NCBI GenBank assembly: GCA_964513285.1 | Contig: CAZEML010000097.1 | Coordinates: 1-15,245, forward strand | Origin: UBA11606 sp964513285 | GTDB lineage: Bacteria; Actinomycetota; Acidimicrobiia; Acidimicrobiales; Aldehydirespiratoraceae | DNA length: 15,245 nucleotides | Reading direction: 5' to 3' | Shown here: positions 1-6,521 of the stretch, piece by piece | How the letters are laid out: every line of letters begins with the position of its first letter | Numbering within the stretch: the first letter of the stretch is position 1 | The notes under the pieces: generated by a model | What the model was told of the DNA's origin: nothing | The model's input: the letters and a program-made list of their open reading frames with translations, nothing else | Database searches by the model: none | Made by a program: the position numbers and the translations under genes

Positions 1-1109
1 GGATCCTCGAGCAGCTGGTCGTCTCGGCCGAGCCACGCCTCGAGGAAGAGGGCATCCGCGGCGACATCTACCTCTTCAAGAACAACACCGACTCGGCGGG
101 CAACAGCTACGGCTGCCACGAGAACTACTGCACGAGCCGCCGCGACGACTTCTCCTCCTACACCGAGGTCCTCATCCCGTTCCTCGTGAGCCGTCAGATC
201 TACGCCGGCGCCGGCAAGGTGCTCTCGACCGCTCGCGGCGCGATGTACTGCGTCAGCCAGCGGGCCGAGCACATCTGGGAAGGCGTCTCGTCGGCCACCA
301 CGCGAAGCCGGCCGATCATCAACACCCGCGACGAACCCCACGCCGACGCCGAGCGCTACCGCCGGCTCCACGTCATCGTGGGCGACTCCAACATGAGCGA
401 GTACACCAACTTCTTGAAGGTCGGTGCCTGCTCGTTGATGTTGCGCATGCTCGAGGAGCCTCAGGTCGTGCTGCGCGACATGACGCTCGAGAACCCGATC
501 CGGGCGATCCGCGAGATCAGCCACGACATGACCTGCACCCGTCGCGTGCGCCTCGCCAACGGCCGTGAGGTCTCCGCGCTCGACATCCAGAGCGAGTACC
601 TCAACCGGGCGCTGCGCTTCGCGGAACACAACGAACTCACCGACGAGGAGCAGCTCGCGCTCGACATGTGGGAGTACGTGCTGACCCACCTCGAGGACGA
701 TCCCCTCAAGCTCGACCGTGAGCTCGACTGGGTCATCAAGTACAAGCTGATCGAGGCCTACCGCGAACGCCACGACCTCTCGCTCAGCGATGCCCGCGTC
801 GCCCTCGTCGATCTCCAGTACCACGACGTCAACCGTGAGCGAGGGCTCTTCTACCGACTCCAGCGACGCGGCATGGTCGACCGCATGGTCACCGACGCCG
901 AGATCTCGCATGCGGTCGAGAACCCGCCCGAGACGACCCGAGCCCGCCTGCGGGGTGAGTTCATCAAGCGGGCGAAGGAACGCAAGCGTGACTACACGGT
1001 CGATTGGGTGCATCTGAAGCTCAACGACCAAGCCCAGCGGACGGTGCTGTGCAAGGACCCGTTCAAGGCTCACGACGAGCGGGTCGACAAGCTGATCGCC
1101 TCACTGTGA
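1..1109 (+). CDS. pafA: Pup--protein ligase PafA, C-terminal part (5' end outside window)
   Basis: PafA joins the prokaryotic ubiquitin-like protein Pup to lysines of target proteins, marking them for the mycobacterial-type proteasome. The reading frame is open from the first complete codon at position 3, so the gene starts upstream of the window. About 368 residues are visible; M. tuberculosis PafA has about 452, so roughly 85 N-terminal residues, including the first ATP/metal-binding segment, are missing. Recognisable PafA segments are FKNNTDSAGNSYGCHEN, SQRAEHIWEGVSSATTRSRP, NTRDEPHADAE, HVIVGDSNM and the C-terminal DWVHLKLNDQAQRTVLCKDP. The last segment separates it from the paralogous deamidase Dop. 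The gene is followed after 16 nt by pafB, as in most actinobacteria. The visible part looks intact, with no frameshift. Pup, Dop, the proteasome subunits and the ATPase would be expected upstream but are not in the window. Confidence 0.97.
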   Translation, partial: ILEQLVVSAEPRLEEEGIRGDIYLFKNNTDSAGNSYGCHENYCTSRRDDFSSYTEVLIPFLVSRQIYAGAGKVLSTARGAMYCVSQRAEHIWEGVSSATTRSRPIINTRDEPHADAERYRRLHVIVGDSNMSEYTNFLKVGACSLMLRMLEEPQVVLRDMTLENPIRAIREISHDMTCTRRVRLANGREVSALDIQSEYLNRALRFAEHNELTDEEQLALDMWEYVLTHLEDDPLKLDRELDWVIKYKLIEAYRERHDLSLSDARVALVDLQYHDVNRERGLFYRLQRRGMVDRMVTDAEISHAVENPPETTRARLRGEFIKRAKERKRDYTVDWVHLKLNDQAQRTVLCKDPFKAHDERVDKLIASL

Positions 1110-1125
1110 TCCAGCCGAGGGATCG

Positions 1126-2019
1126 ATGGACAAGCTCGAACGGCTGCTGAACCTCACCGCCGCGTTGTTGCACGCGGAGACCCCCCTGACCGCGGACGAC
1201 CTACGCGACCGGGTCGGCGGCTACCCCGAGGCCAAGGCCTCGTTTCGCCGCGCCTTCGAGCGTGACAAAGACGATCTGCGCAGCATGGGGATGCCCCTGC
1301 GCGTCGAAGCGGTGCCGGGCGTCGACCCACCGGTCGACGGCTACCGCCTCGACCGCGACGAGTACGCCGGTGCCGAACTCAGCTTCGAACCCGACGAGCT
1401 CGCGGCGCTGCACCTCGCGACCAACCTCGTCCGCCTCGACGGCGACGAGACCGGACTCATCAAGCTCGGCGCGGCCGGCACACCCGTCGCCACCGATCAG
1501 GTCGGGCACGTCCCGTTCTCCGAAGCGCTCGCCACGATGATCGGCGCGGCCGCCGACCGTCAGGCGGTTGCCTTCCGCTACCGCGACGCCGACCGCGTCG
1601 TCGAACCATGGCGGCTCTCGTTCAGCCGGGGCCACTGGTACCTCAGCGGCTGGGACCGGCTGCGCGAGGACGACCGGCTCTATCGGGTCGACCGGATCCA
1701 GAGCGAGGTCAGCGTCGTCGGGCCCGCTGAACAGCCCGTCGGGGCCGTGACCGAACCCCTCGACCTGCGGGGATGGGAACTCGGCGATGCCGACCCGATC
1801 GTCGCGACCGTCCGGGTCGACGCCGACCAGGCGGCCTACGCCCGGCACATGCTCGACGACATCGACGAACTCGACGACGGCGCCGTCATCGCTCGACTCC
1901 AGGTGCGCAACGTCGACGGTCTTCGCTCCTTCGTGTTGTCGTTCCTCGAGCACGCCGAGCTGCTCGATCCGCCCGAGCTGCGCGACGACTTCATCGAGTG
2001 GCTGGAGGCCCAGCGATGA
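1126..2019 (+). CDS. pafB: PafB, WYL-domain transcriptional regulator
   Basis: This 297-residue protein has the layout of PafB: an N-terminal winged-helix region (about residues 1-60, opening MDKLERLLNLTAALL), then a WYL domain with W171-Y172-L173 inside HWYLSGWDRLREDDRLYRVD, and a C-terminal WCX-type extension ending in FIEWLEAQR. In mycobacteria PafB and PafC act together as PafBC, a sigma-associated activator of the LexA/RecA-independent DNA-damage response. The name comes from co-transcription with pafA, not from a role in pupylation. The ATG start is supported by a GAGGG ribosome-binding site at 1117-1121, 4 nt upstream. The stop overlaps the pafC start as ATGA (2016-2019), so the two proteins are probably translationally coupled and made in equal amounts. 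Length and domain order are normal for the family. Confidence 0.93.
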   Translation: MDKLERLLNLTAALLHAETPLTADDLRDRVGGYPEAKASFRRAFERDKDDLRSMGMPLRVEAVPGVDPPVDGYRLDRDEYAGAELSFEPDELAALHLATNLVRLDGDETGLIKLGAAGTPVATDQVGHVPFSEALATMIGAAADRQAVAFRYRDADRVVEPWRLSFSRGHWYLSGWDRLREDDRLYRVDRIQSEVSVVGPAEQPVGAVTEPLDLRGWELGDADPIVATVRVDADQAAYARHMLDDIDELDDGAVIARLQVRNVDGLRSFVLSFLEHAELLDPPELRDDFIEWLEAQR

Positions 2020-2993
2020 ACGCCCGCCTCACCGCTCGCGATCGCCTCGCCCGTCTGCTCTCGGTGATCCCGTGGGTGGCCGACCACGCCGACGGGGTCC
2101 TGATCGACGACATCGTCGAACGCTTCGCCTACCCCCGCGCTCAGCTGCTCGACGACCTCCAGGACGTCGTCTTCTTCGTCGGGGTCCACCCGTTCACCCC
2201 CGACTCCCTCATCGAGGTCGAGGTCGGCGACGACCGAGTCCAGATCCGCTACGCCGAGTGGTTCTCTCGTCCGCTCCGTCTGTCACCCGAGGAGGGAGCC
2301 CGGCTCCTCACCGCCGGCCGGTCGGTCCTGCCGCTGACCGAAGCCGACCCGGATCCCGACGGCGACGCCGAGGATCGGCCCTCGCCCTTGCTGCGTGCAC
2401 TCACCAAGCTCGGCACGACCCTGGGAGAGGGCGCGCACCGGGCGGTCGACGTTCGCCTCGGCCGGGCGGCCGGCGACACCATCGGCGTGCTGCGCCAGGC
2501 GCTCGAGGCGCAGCGCCAACTCGACCTCGAGTACTACTCGTACGGACGCGACGAGCTCACCGAACGTCGGGTCGATCCCGACCGGCTGTTCTCTGATCAG
2601 GGCAACTGGTACCTCAGCGGTTGGTGCCATCTCGCGAACGACGAACGGGTCTTCCGCGTCGACCGCATCCGGTCCGCGGTGGTCGCCGACACGCCGATCG
2701 AGCACCACGGCCTCGAGACCGAGTCCTCGTTCTCACCATCGGGCGACGATCCTCGAGTCCGGATTCGCCTGCGACCCGCGGCGCAGTGGGTCGTCGAGCA
2801 GTACCCGGTCGAGTCGACCGACACCGACGGTGACGATCTGATCATCACGATGGCCGTCTCCGCTCGTGCCTGGCTCGAACGACTGATGCTGCGGCTCGGA
2901 CCCGACGCCTCGATCATCTCCGCCGACGAGCCGCTCGGCGCCGAGCTCACGGCCGAGGCGGCGACGCGGGTTCTCGCTCGCTACGGGCGATGA
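2016..2993 (+). CDS. pafC: PafC, WYL-domain transcriptional regulator
   Basis: This 325-residue protein is the second half of the PafBC pair. An N-terminal helix-turn-helix-like region (about 1-75, with LLSVIPWVADHADG) is followed by a WYL domain containing W198-Y199-L200 in NWYLSGWCHLANDERVFRVDRI, then a C-terminal WCX-like segment ending VLARYGR. The start is taken as the ATG at 2016, which overlaps the pafB stop as ATGA. The frame is open upstream to a start at 1773, but that would overlap pafB by about 250 nt and give arginine-rich non-family sequence. The partner relation follows from order and domain similarity: PafBC activates DNA-repair genes in mycobacteria. A short perfect inverted repeat lies just after the stop. 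Confidence 0.93.
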   Translation: MNARLTARDRLARLLSVIPWVADHADGVLIDDIVERFAYPRAQLLDDLQDVVFFVGVHPFTPDSLIEVEVGDDRVQIRYAEWFSRPLRLSPEEGARLLTAGRSVLPLTEADPDPDGDAEDRPSPLLRALTKLGTTLGEGAHRAVDVRLGRAAGDTIGVLRQALEAQRQLDLEYYSYGRDELTERRVDPDRLFSDQGNWYLSGWCHLANDERVFRVDRIRSAVVADTPIEHHGLETESSFSPSGDDPRVRIRLRPAAQWVVEQYPVESTDTDGDDLIITMAVSARAWLERLMLRLGPDASIISADEPLGAELTAEAATRVLARYGR

Positions 2994-3001
2994 CCACGAG
3001 T

Positions 3002-3016
3002 GGCCCACCGTGGGCC
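3002..3016 (+). repeat. Perfect 6-bp inverted repeat between pafC and lepB
   Basis: GGCCCA at 3002-3007 and TGGGCC at 3011-3016 form a perfect 6-bp stem with a 3-nt CCG loop. It begins 8 nt after the pafC stop and ends 2 nt before the lepB -10 hexamer. It could be a GC-rich terminator for the pafABC transcript, but there is no T-tract after it. It could also be an operator in the spacer of the lepB promoter. Only the symmetry is directly seen. Confidence 0.5.
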
Positions 3017-3024
3017 GATAGGGT
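3016..3024 (+). promoter_or_regulatory. Predicted -10 promoter element of lepB (leaderless)
   Basis: CGATAGGGT matches an extended -10 pattern CGNTANNNT that recurs in this window. The hexamer TAGGGT ends exactly 6 nt before the GTG start at 3031, so transcription should begin at or next to the start codon. No clear Shine-Dalgarno sequence precedes this GTG, which agrees with leaderless translation. No good -35 box is seen. Confidence 0.5.
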
Positions 3025-3030
3025 CAGCCT

Positions 3031-3783
3031 GTGACCGACCACGAGTTTCGGCCTCCGAACCCAGCCGAACCCAGCCCCGTCCCCGTCGGGGCGTCGGCCG
3101 CGCAGACCCCGGCCGACGGCGAGCCGGTCGCCGACGCCGGCTTCTGGGGCGGGGGATCGGGTGGCGAACCGCCGACCGACGAGGGCGACGTCGCCGGAGG
3201 ACCGCCACGCGGCAGGCGACTCGAATCGTCGCTTCGATCACTCATCGAGTGGGTCGCGGTTGCGATCGCGGCACTCGCGGTGGCGCTGCTCATCAAAGCC
3301 TTCCTCCTGCAGGCCTTCTACATCCCGTCCGCCTCGATGGCCGACACGCTCCAGGTCGACGACCGGGTCCTGGTCAACAAGCTGAGCTATCGCATCGGCG
3401 ACGTCGACCGCGGCGACATCATCGTGTTCGAGAAGCCCGAGAACGCCCCCGGCGACATCGAGGACTTCATCAAGCGGGTCGTCGCCCTCCCGGGCGAGAC
3501 CGTCACCTTCGTGGGCGGCGAGGTGTTCATCGACGGCCAGCTCCTCAACGAGCCCTACGTCGACGGCGCGACAGGCGCGCCCTTGAGCGCGATCCAGAGC
3601 GACGGCTGTACCAACACCCCGGCGCCTGACCGGTGCACGCTCGCGGACGGCTACTACTTCGTGCTCGGCGACAACCGCGACAACAGCACCGACAGCCGGT
3701 CGTTCGGGCCGATCCACGAAGACACGATCGTCGGCCGGGCGTTCCTGAAGGTCTGGCCACTCGGCGATCTCGGCTTCCTCTGA
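3031..3783 (+). CDS. lepB: Signal peptidase I
   Basis: This 250-residue type I signal peptidase (S26 family) removes signal peptides from Sec- and Tat-exported proteins at the outer face of the membrane. A proline/glycine-rich cytoplasmic tail of about 65 residues is followed by one membrane helix (about 73-92). The catalytic serine S102 lies in FYIPSASMADTL, and the general-base lysine K148 in FIKRVVALPGE. The box E motif GDNRDNSTDSRSFGPI lies near the C terminus, and the protein ends VWPLGDLGFL, typical of the family. The GTG start is preferred because a -10-like element lies 6 nt upstream. Two cysteines (in DGCTNT and DRCTLA) lie in the insert between the lysine and box E and may form a disulphide outside the cell. 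The tat genes lie about 1.6 kb downstream. The gene converges on a reverse-strand gene 18 nt beyond its stop. Confidence 0.94.
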   Translation: MTDHEFRPPNPAEPSPVPVGASAAQTPADGEPVADAGFWGGGSGGEPPTDEGDVAGGPPRGRRLESSLRSLIEWVAVAIAALAVALLIKAFLLQAFYIPSASMADTLQVDDRVLVNKLSYRIGDVDRGDIIVFEKPENAPGDIEDFIKRVVALPGETVTFVGGEVFIDGQLLNEPYVDGATGAPLSAIQSDGCTNTPAPDRCTLADGYYFVLGDNRDNSTDSRSFGPIHEDTIVGRAFLKVWPLGDLGFL

Positions 3784-3801
3784 GCCGCACCGCCTCGGCA
3801 A

Positions 3802-4524
3802 TCAGTCGTCGAAGCCGAACGTCTCCGCGACCGCCACCATCCGATCGACGTAGTCGCTGTAGAGCGCGTCGATCCCGAGGTCGATGAGGCGAGCGATCTG
3901 GCGCTCGTGCTGGGCGTCCCAACCAAAGCAGAGCACATCGAATCGATGGAAGAGGGTCGTCAACCCGCCCGTCCAGTACTGCTGACGCAGGTTGACCGCG
4001 TCGATGCGGGCGGCGGCGAGTTCGGACGCTCGGCGCTCGGGGCCGAACTCCATGTCGTCCAGGGCGGTCGAGTTGACGAGCCGGGCATCGGGAGCCTGGT
4101 CGCGCCACTCTCGCAAGACCTCGAGGTCGGGGTGACAGATCCACAGCCGGTCGATCGCCTCGTGTTCGCGAGCGACGGCGACCATCGGTGCGAACGTCGC
4201 GGTGTCCTTCACGTCGACGCTGACCGGGAGCTCGGTGCCGACCGCGGCGTAGTACTCGGCCAGGGTCGGGATGTGCGCCTTGAGCTCCGCTCGCGGCACA
4301 TCACGGATCCAGCGCCTGGGAAACCGCCGATGCCAGCCGTCGTGATCGAGCACGACCTCGCCGTCGGCGGTGACCCAGGCGTCGGTCTCGATGCCGGTGC
4401 ACCCGAGCCGATCCGCCAACTCGAAGGCGTCGATCGTGTTGTCGCGTGCGTGCGCCTTCGCACCTCGGTGGGCGAACAGCACCGGGGGAGTCCACATCGC
4501 TGAGATCCGGGTGCTCATCGACAT
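3802..4524 (-). CDS. Glycerophosphodiester phosphodiesterase family protein
   Basis: This is the only reverse-strand gene. It encodes about 240 residues of a GDPD-type TIM-barrel phosphodiesterase, which hydrolyses glycerophosphodiesters to glycerol 3-phosphate and an alcohol. Counting from the start at 4524, visible motifs are FAHRGAKAH with H19, DNTIDAFELA, the metal-binding E46-x-D48 in IETDAW, and VVLDHDGWH with the second catalytic histidine H61. Where the family usually has a metal-binding glutamate in a strand reading E-I-K, this protein reads VSVDVKD, so D104 probably replaces it. Similarly, the family's usual ENT reads DNT. No signal peptide is seen, so it is probably cytoplasmic. 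The frame is open further upstream, but homology begins near MWTPPVLFAHRG; ATG codons at 4524, 4518 and 4497 are all possible and no ribosome-binding site decides between them. Exact substrate unknown. Confidence 0.85.
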   Translation of the reverse strand: MSMSTRISAMWTPPVLFAHRGAKAHARDNTIDAFELADRLGCTGIETDAWVTADGEVVLDHDGWHRRFPRRWIRDVPRAELKAHIPTLAEYYAAVGTELPVSVDVKDTATFAPMVAVAREHEAIDRLWICHPDLEVLREWRDQAPDARLVNSTALDDMEFGPERRASELAAARIDAVNLRQQYWTGGLTTLFHRFDVLCFGWDAQHERQIARLIDLGIDALYSDYVDRMVAVAETFGFDD

Positions 4525-4682
4525 CCATCGTGGCACTTCTGACCGATTTCGACACACACGGCGGTCGCGAAACCGAGATGGGCCGTTCGACCTAGGGAAT
4601 CCGGGCCCGCGGACCCTCAAGAGCGCTCGGGCGGGTGCCGATGGAGGCGAGCACACGGGCGACACCGAGGTCTGAACGACAC
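4525..4682. other. Divergent intergenic region, 158 nt
   Basis: This stretch separates the reverse-strand phosphodiesterase from the forward zinc-ribbon gene and should hold promoters for both. No convincing -35/-10 pair was found on either strand. A CCTAGGGAAT stretch at 4590-4599 could serve as a forward -10 (TAGGGA) with a leader of about 80 nt, but this is weak. A GAGG at 4667-4670 lies 12 nt before the forward ATG, rather far for a ribosome-binding site. No tRNA or strong hairpin was seen. Confidence 0.4.
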
Positions 4683-5015
4683 ATGGCTACCATCCGGGCG
4701 AGCTGCGAATCTTGCGGAGACGTTGAACTCACGACGGCGGACGTTCGCGTTCGCGTCTGCATCAACGACAACCGCGGCGAGTACAGCTTCAAGTGCCCCG
4801 ACTGCGGGATGACCGTGGTCAAGGGCGCAGAACCCCGCACCATCGATCTCCTGGTCGCCAGCGGTGTCCACATGGACACGTGGAGCCTCCCGGCCGAGCT
4901 GACCGAGATCAAGAACGGGCGTCCGATCAACCACGACGATCTCCTGGAGTTCCACGACAAACTCCACGACACGAGTTCGTGGAACGAAGCGCTCAGCTCG
5001 CTGCTCGACACCTGA
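4683..5015 (+). CDS. Small zinc-ribbon protein of unknown function
   Basis: This 110-residue protein has two CxxC pairs, C8/C11 (SCESCGD) and C38/C41 (KCPDCGM), spaced as in a four-cysteine zinc ribbon. The C-terminal part (about 60-110) is predicted mostly helical, with WSLPAELTEI and DDLLEFHDKL. I do not recognise a named family; similar short proteins occur in actinobacteria as far as I can recall. The start is taken at the ATG at 4683, immediately before the first conserved-looking segment ATIRASCESCG. An in-frame ATG at 4635 would add 16 low-complexity residues. It is followed by a GC-rich hairpin, so it may be transcribed alone. A role in nucleic-acid or protein binding is plausible from the zinc ribbon, but not shown. 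Confidence 0.75.
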   Translation: MATIRASCESCGDVELTTADVRVRVCINDNRGEYSFKCPDCGMTVVKGAEPRTIDLLVASGVHMDTWSLPAELTEIKNGRPINHDDLLEFHDKLHDTSSWNEALSSLLDT

Positions 5016-5017
5016 CC

Positions 5018-5043
5018 CGGGCGCGCCGCGTCCGCGCGGCCCG
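5018..5043 (+). terminator. GC-rich hairpin after the zinc-ribbon gene, possible terminator
   Basis: Starting 3 nt after the stop at 5015, CGGGC (5018-5022) pairs with GCCCG (5039-5043). The inner arms pair too (5024-5026 with 5036-5038, and 5028-5029 with 5034-5035), with two single-base bulges, for about 10 pairs. There is no T-run after it, as is common in very GC-rich actinobacteria. The call is therefore tentative. Confidence 0.35.
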
Positions 5044-5061
5044 AGCAGACCGCAGCTGCCG

Positions 5062-5070
5062 CGCTACGGT
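5062..5070 (+). promoter_or_regulatory. Predicted -10 promoter element (leaderless) of the 87-residue membrane protein
   Basis: CGCTACGGT has the same CGNTANNNT form as the lepB element. The hexamer TACGGT ends exactly 6 nt before the GTG at 5077, and there is no Shine-Dalgarno sequence in between. This favours leaderless initiation and supports the choice of this GTG. Confidence 0.5.
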
Positions 5071-5076
5071 CGCAGC

Positions 5077-5340
5077 GTGTCGTTGACGCTGCTGTTGCCC
5101 GCACTCGCCATCGTGCTCGCCGTGAGTGCGCTGACACTGTCGCTGCGGTCGGTCGAACGCGAGCTGATCGCGCTGCGATCCTCGCTCCGGCGAACCAACG
5201 CGACCGCGGTGGCCGCCGACGATCTGGCGCGGACGACGGCGACGGTTCGCCGCCGTGCCGCCGAACAGGCCGTCGACGCTCGCAACCGCATCACCCGCCG
5301 CCCCCGCTGGTGGAGCCAGCAGGGCGCTGAGCCTCGGTAG
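5077..5340 (+). CDS. Small single-pass membrane protein, unknown function
   Basis: This 87-residue protein has one hydrophobic helix at about residues 3-23 (LTLLLPALAIVLAVSALTL) followed by a basic, helical cytoplasmic tail rich in arginine and alanine (VERELIALRSSLRRTNAT and ARTTATVRRRAAEQAVDARN). The tail may form a short coiled coil. It ends RPRWWSQQGAEPR. No family recognised. The GTG start is supported by the -10-like element ending 6 nt upstream. The stop codon TAG is the first half of the -10-like element of the next gene, tatA/tatB. The protein resembles in shape a small membrane scaffold beside the Tat genes, but function cannot be assigned. That it is a real gene is supported by start-site context and by a sensible membrane-plus-tail layout rather than by homology. 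Confidence 0.62.
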   Translation: MSLTLLLPALAIVLAVSALTLSLRSVERELIALRSSLRRTNATAVAADDLARTTATVRRRAAEQAVDARNRITRRPRWWSQQGAEPR

Positions 5341-5343
5341 CAT
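5335..5343 (+). promoter_or_regulatory. Predicted -10 promoter element of the tatA/tatB gene (leaderless)
   Basis: CGGTAGCAT matches CGNTANNNT. The hexamer TAGCAT ends 6 nt before the ATG at 5350, and its TAG is the stop codon of the preceding gene. No Shine-Dalgarno sequence is visible, so the mRNA is probably leaderless. Confidence 0.48.
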
Positions 5344-5349
5344 CTGCGC

Positions 5350-5751
5350 ATGGGAAATCTCGGTGGCGGCGAAGTGCTCGTCATCCTCTTCATCGCTCTC
5401 ATCGTCCTCGGGCCCAACAAGCTGCCCGAGGCGGCGCGTCAGGTCGGCCGGGCCGTCAATGAGGTCCGCCGGATCTCCGGAGGGTTCCAGCGCGAGATGC
5501 GCGAGGCGATGAACGAACCGATCAAGGCCGCCGAGGAGGCGAAGAGCCAGATCATGGATCCCTTCGGCCAGGCCTCGTCGTCGGCGAGCAGGGGCGCGGC
5601 GGGCATCCCCAAGACCGGGCGCGACGACACCGACCCGCCGCTGCCGACCGCCACCCCGAAGCCCGACGCCGACACTGACGCGGCGACGGAACCGACCGAC
5701 CCCGCGGCCGCGGCCGAAGAACCGCCGGCGACCGACCCCTCCGACGACTGA
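5350..5751 (+). CDS. Twin-arginine translocase TatA/TatB family subunit (TatB-like)
   Basis: This 133-residue protein has the standard TatA/B build: a short periplasm-facing start with a polar residue (E8), one membrane helix (about 7-21), a hinge with the LGPNKLPEAARQVG motif at 20-33, an amphipathic helix (about 27-60), and a long acidic, proline/alanine-rich tail. The Leu-Gly-Pro hinge and the length fit TatB better than TatA, which normally has Phe-Gly at the hinge and is shorter. Gene annotation in mycobacteria calls the gene at this position tatA, so I leave the symbol open. It works with TatC to move folded proteins carrying twin-arginine signals across the cytoplasmic membrane. tatC starts 5 nt after its stop. 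A second TatA-type subunit, if present, lies elsewhere in the genome. Confidence 0.9.
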   Translation: MGNLGGGEVLVILFIALIVLGPNKLPEAARQVGRAVNEVRRISGGFQREMREAMNEPIKAAEEAKSQIMDPFGQASSSASRGAAGIPKTGRDDTDPPLPTATPKPDADTDAATEPTDPAAAAEEPPATDPSDD

Positions 5752-5756
5752 CGACC

Positions 5757-6521
5757 ATGACCGACGAGAAGGATCCCTCCGACGACGAGGGCCGCATGAC
5801 GATGATCGAGCACCTGACGGAGCTCCGGCGCCGGCTCATCGTCAGCTTCATCGCGGTGGGCGTCGGCGCCATCGCCTGCTGGTTCCTCTACTTCGAGATC
5901 TTCGACCTGCTCGTCCGGCCCTACTGCGAGGTCCAGGAGAACTGCGACCTCCTGGTCACGCGGCCGCTCGAGCCGTTCAACGTCCGTCTGACGGTCGCCG
6001 GCTATGGCGGTGTCGCCCTCGCGATCCCCGTCATCTTGTTCCAGTTCTGGCGCTTCATCGCCCCTGGGCTCTACAGCCACGAGAAGCGCTATGCCCTCCC
6101 GTTCGTGTTCGGCGGGGTCTTGCTCTTCTTCTGCGGCGCCGGCCTCGCCTACTGGAGCATCCCCCGGGCGCTGGAGTTCCTCAACGAGATCGGTGGCGAG
6201 GACTTCGTCACGATGTTCTCGCCCGCGCCCTACCTCAGCTTCGTCATCAAGATGGTGGTCGCGTTCGGCATCGCCTTCCAGTTCCCGATCATCCTGATCT
6301 TTCTGCAGATCCTCGGGATCCTGCAGTACCACACGCTCGTCGGCGGGCGCCAGTACGCCATCGTCGGCATCGTGGTCCTCGTCGCCATCATCACCCCGTC
6401 GGGCGATCCGTTCACCCTCATGATCCTCTCGGTGCCGATGTGGCTCTTCTATGAGATCTCCATCGGCTTCGGCTGGATGCGGGAGCGGCGGAGCCGCAAG
6501 AAGGCGGCCGCGACCGCGTGA
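5757..6521 (+). CDS. tatC: Sec-independent (twin-arginine) protein translocase TatC
   Basis: This 254-residue protein is TatC, the six-helix receptor for twin-arginine signal peptides. Visible marks are the N-terminal HLTELRRRL (19-27), the conserved glutamate E72 in RPLEPFNVRL, the stretch FQFWRFIAPGLYSHEKR around 95-111, and the late ITPSGDP loop (212-218) before the last helix. The C terminus is basic (RERRSRKKAAATA), as expected for a cytoplasmic tail. Length is normal. Two cysteines (C57 and C63) lie in the first external loop and could pair. The gene follows the TatA/B-type gene by 5 nt and its stop overlaps the helicase start as GTGA (6518-6521), so all three are likely one transcript with coupled translation. 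Confidence 0.96.
   Translation: MTDEKDPSDDEGRMTMIEHLTELRRRLIVSFIAVGVGAIACWFLYFEIFDLLVRPYCEVQENCDLLVTRPLEPFNVRLTVAGYGGVALAIPVILFQFWRFIAPGLYSHEKRYALPFVFGGVLLFFCGAGLAYWSIPRALEFLNEIGGEDFVTMFSPAPYLSFVIKMVVAFGIAFQFPIILIFLQILGILQYHTLVGGRQYAIVGIVVLVAIITPSGDPFTLMILSVPMWLFYEISIGFGWMRERRSRKKAAATA

Noticed and set aside
1773..2015. An upstream extension of pafC beginning at 1773
   Set aside because: It would overlap pafB by about 250 nt and adds arginine-rich sequence unlike WYL proteins. The ATGA junction at 2016 gives a normal PafC start.
3771..3787. A possible bidirectional terminator between lepB and the phosphodiesterase
   Set aside because: CGGCT and AGCCG pair for only 5 bp with a 7-nt loop, most of it inside the lepB coding sequence, and no T-tract follows on either strand.
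4525..4665. An upstream extension of the phosphodiesterase to 4665
   Set aside because: The added residues (Arg/Pro/Ser-rich) do not resemble GDPD proteins, whose similarity begins just before the FAHRGA segment.
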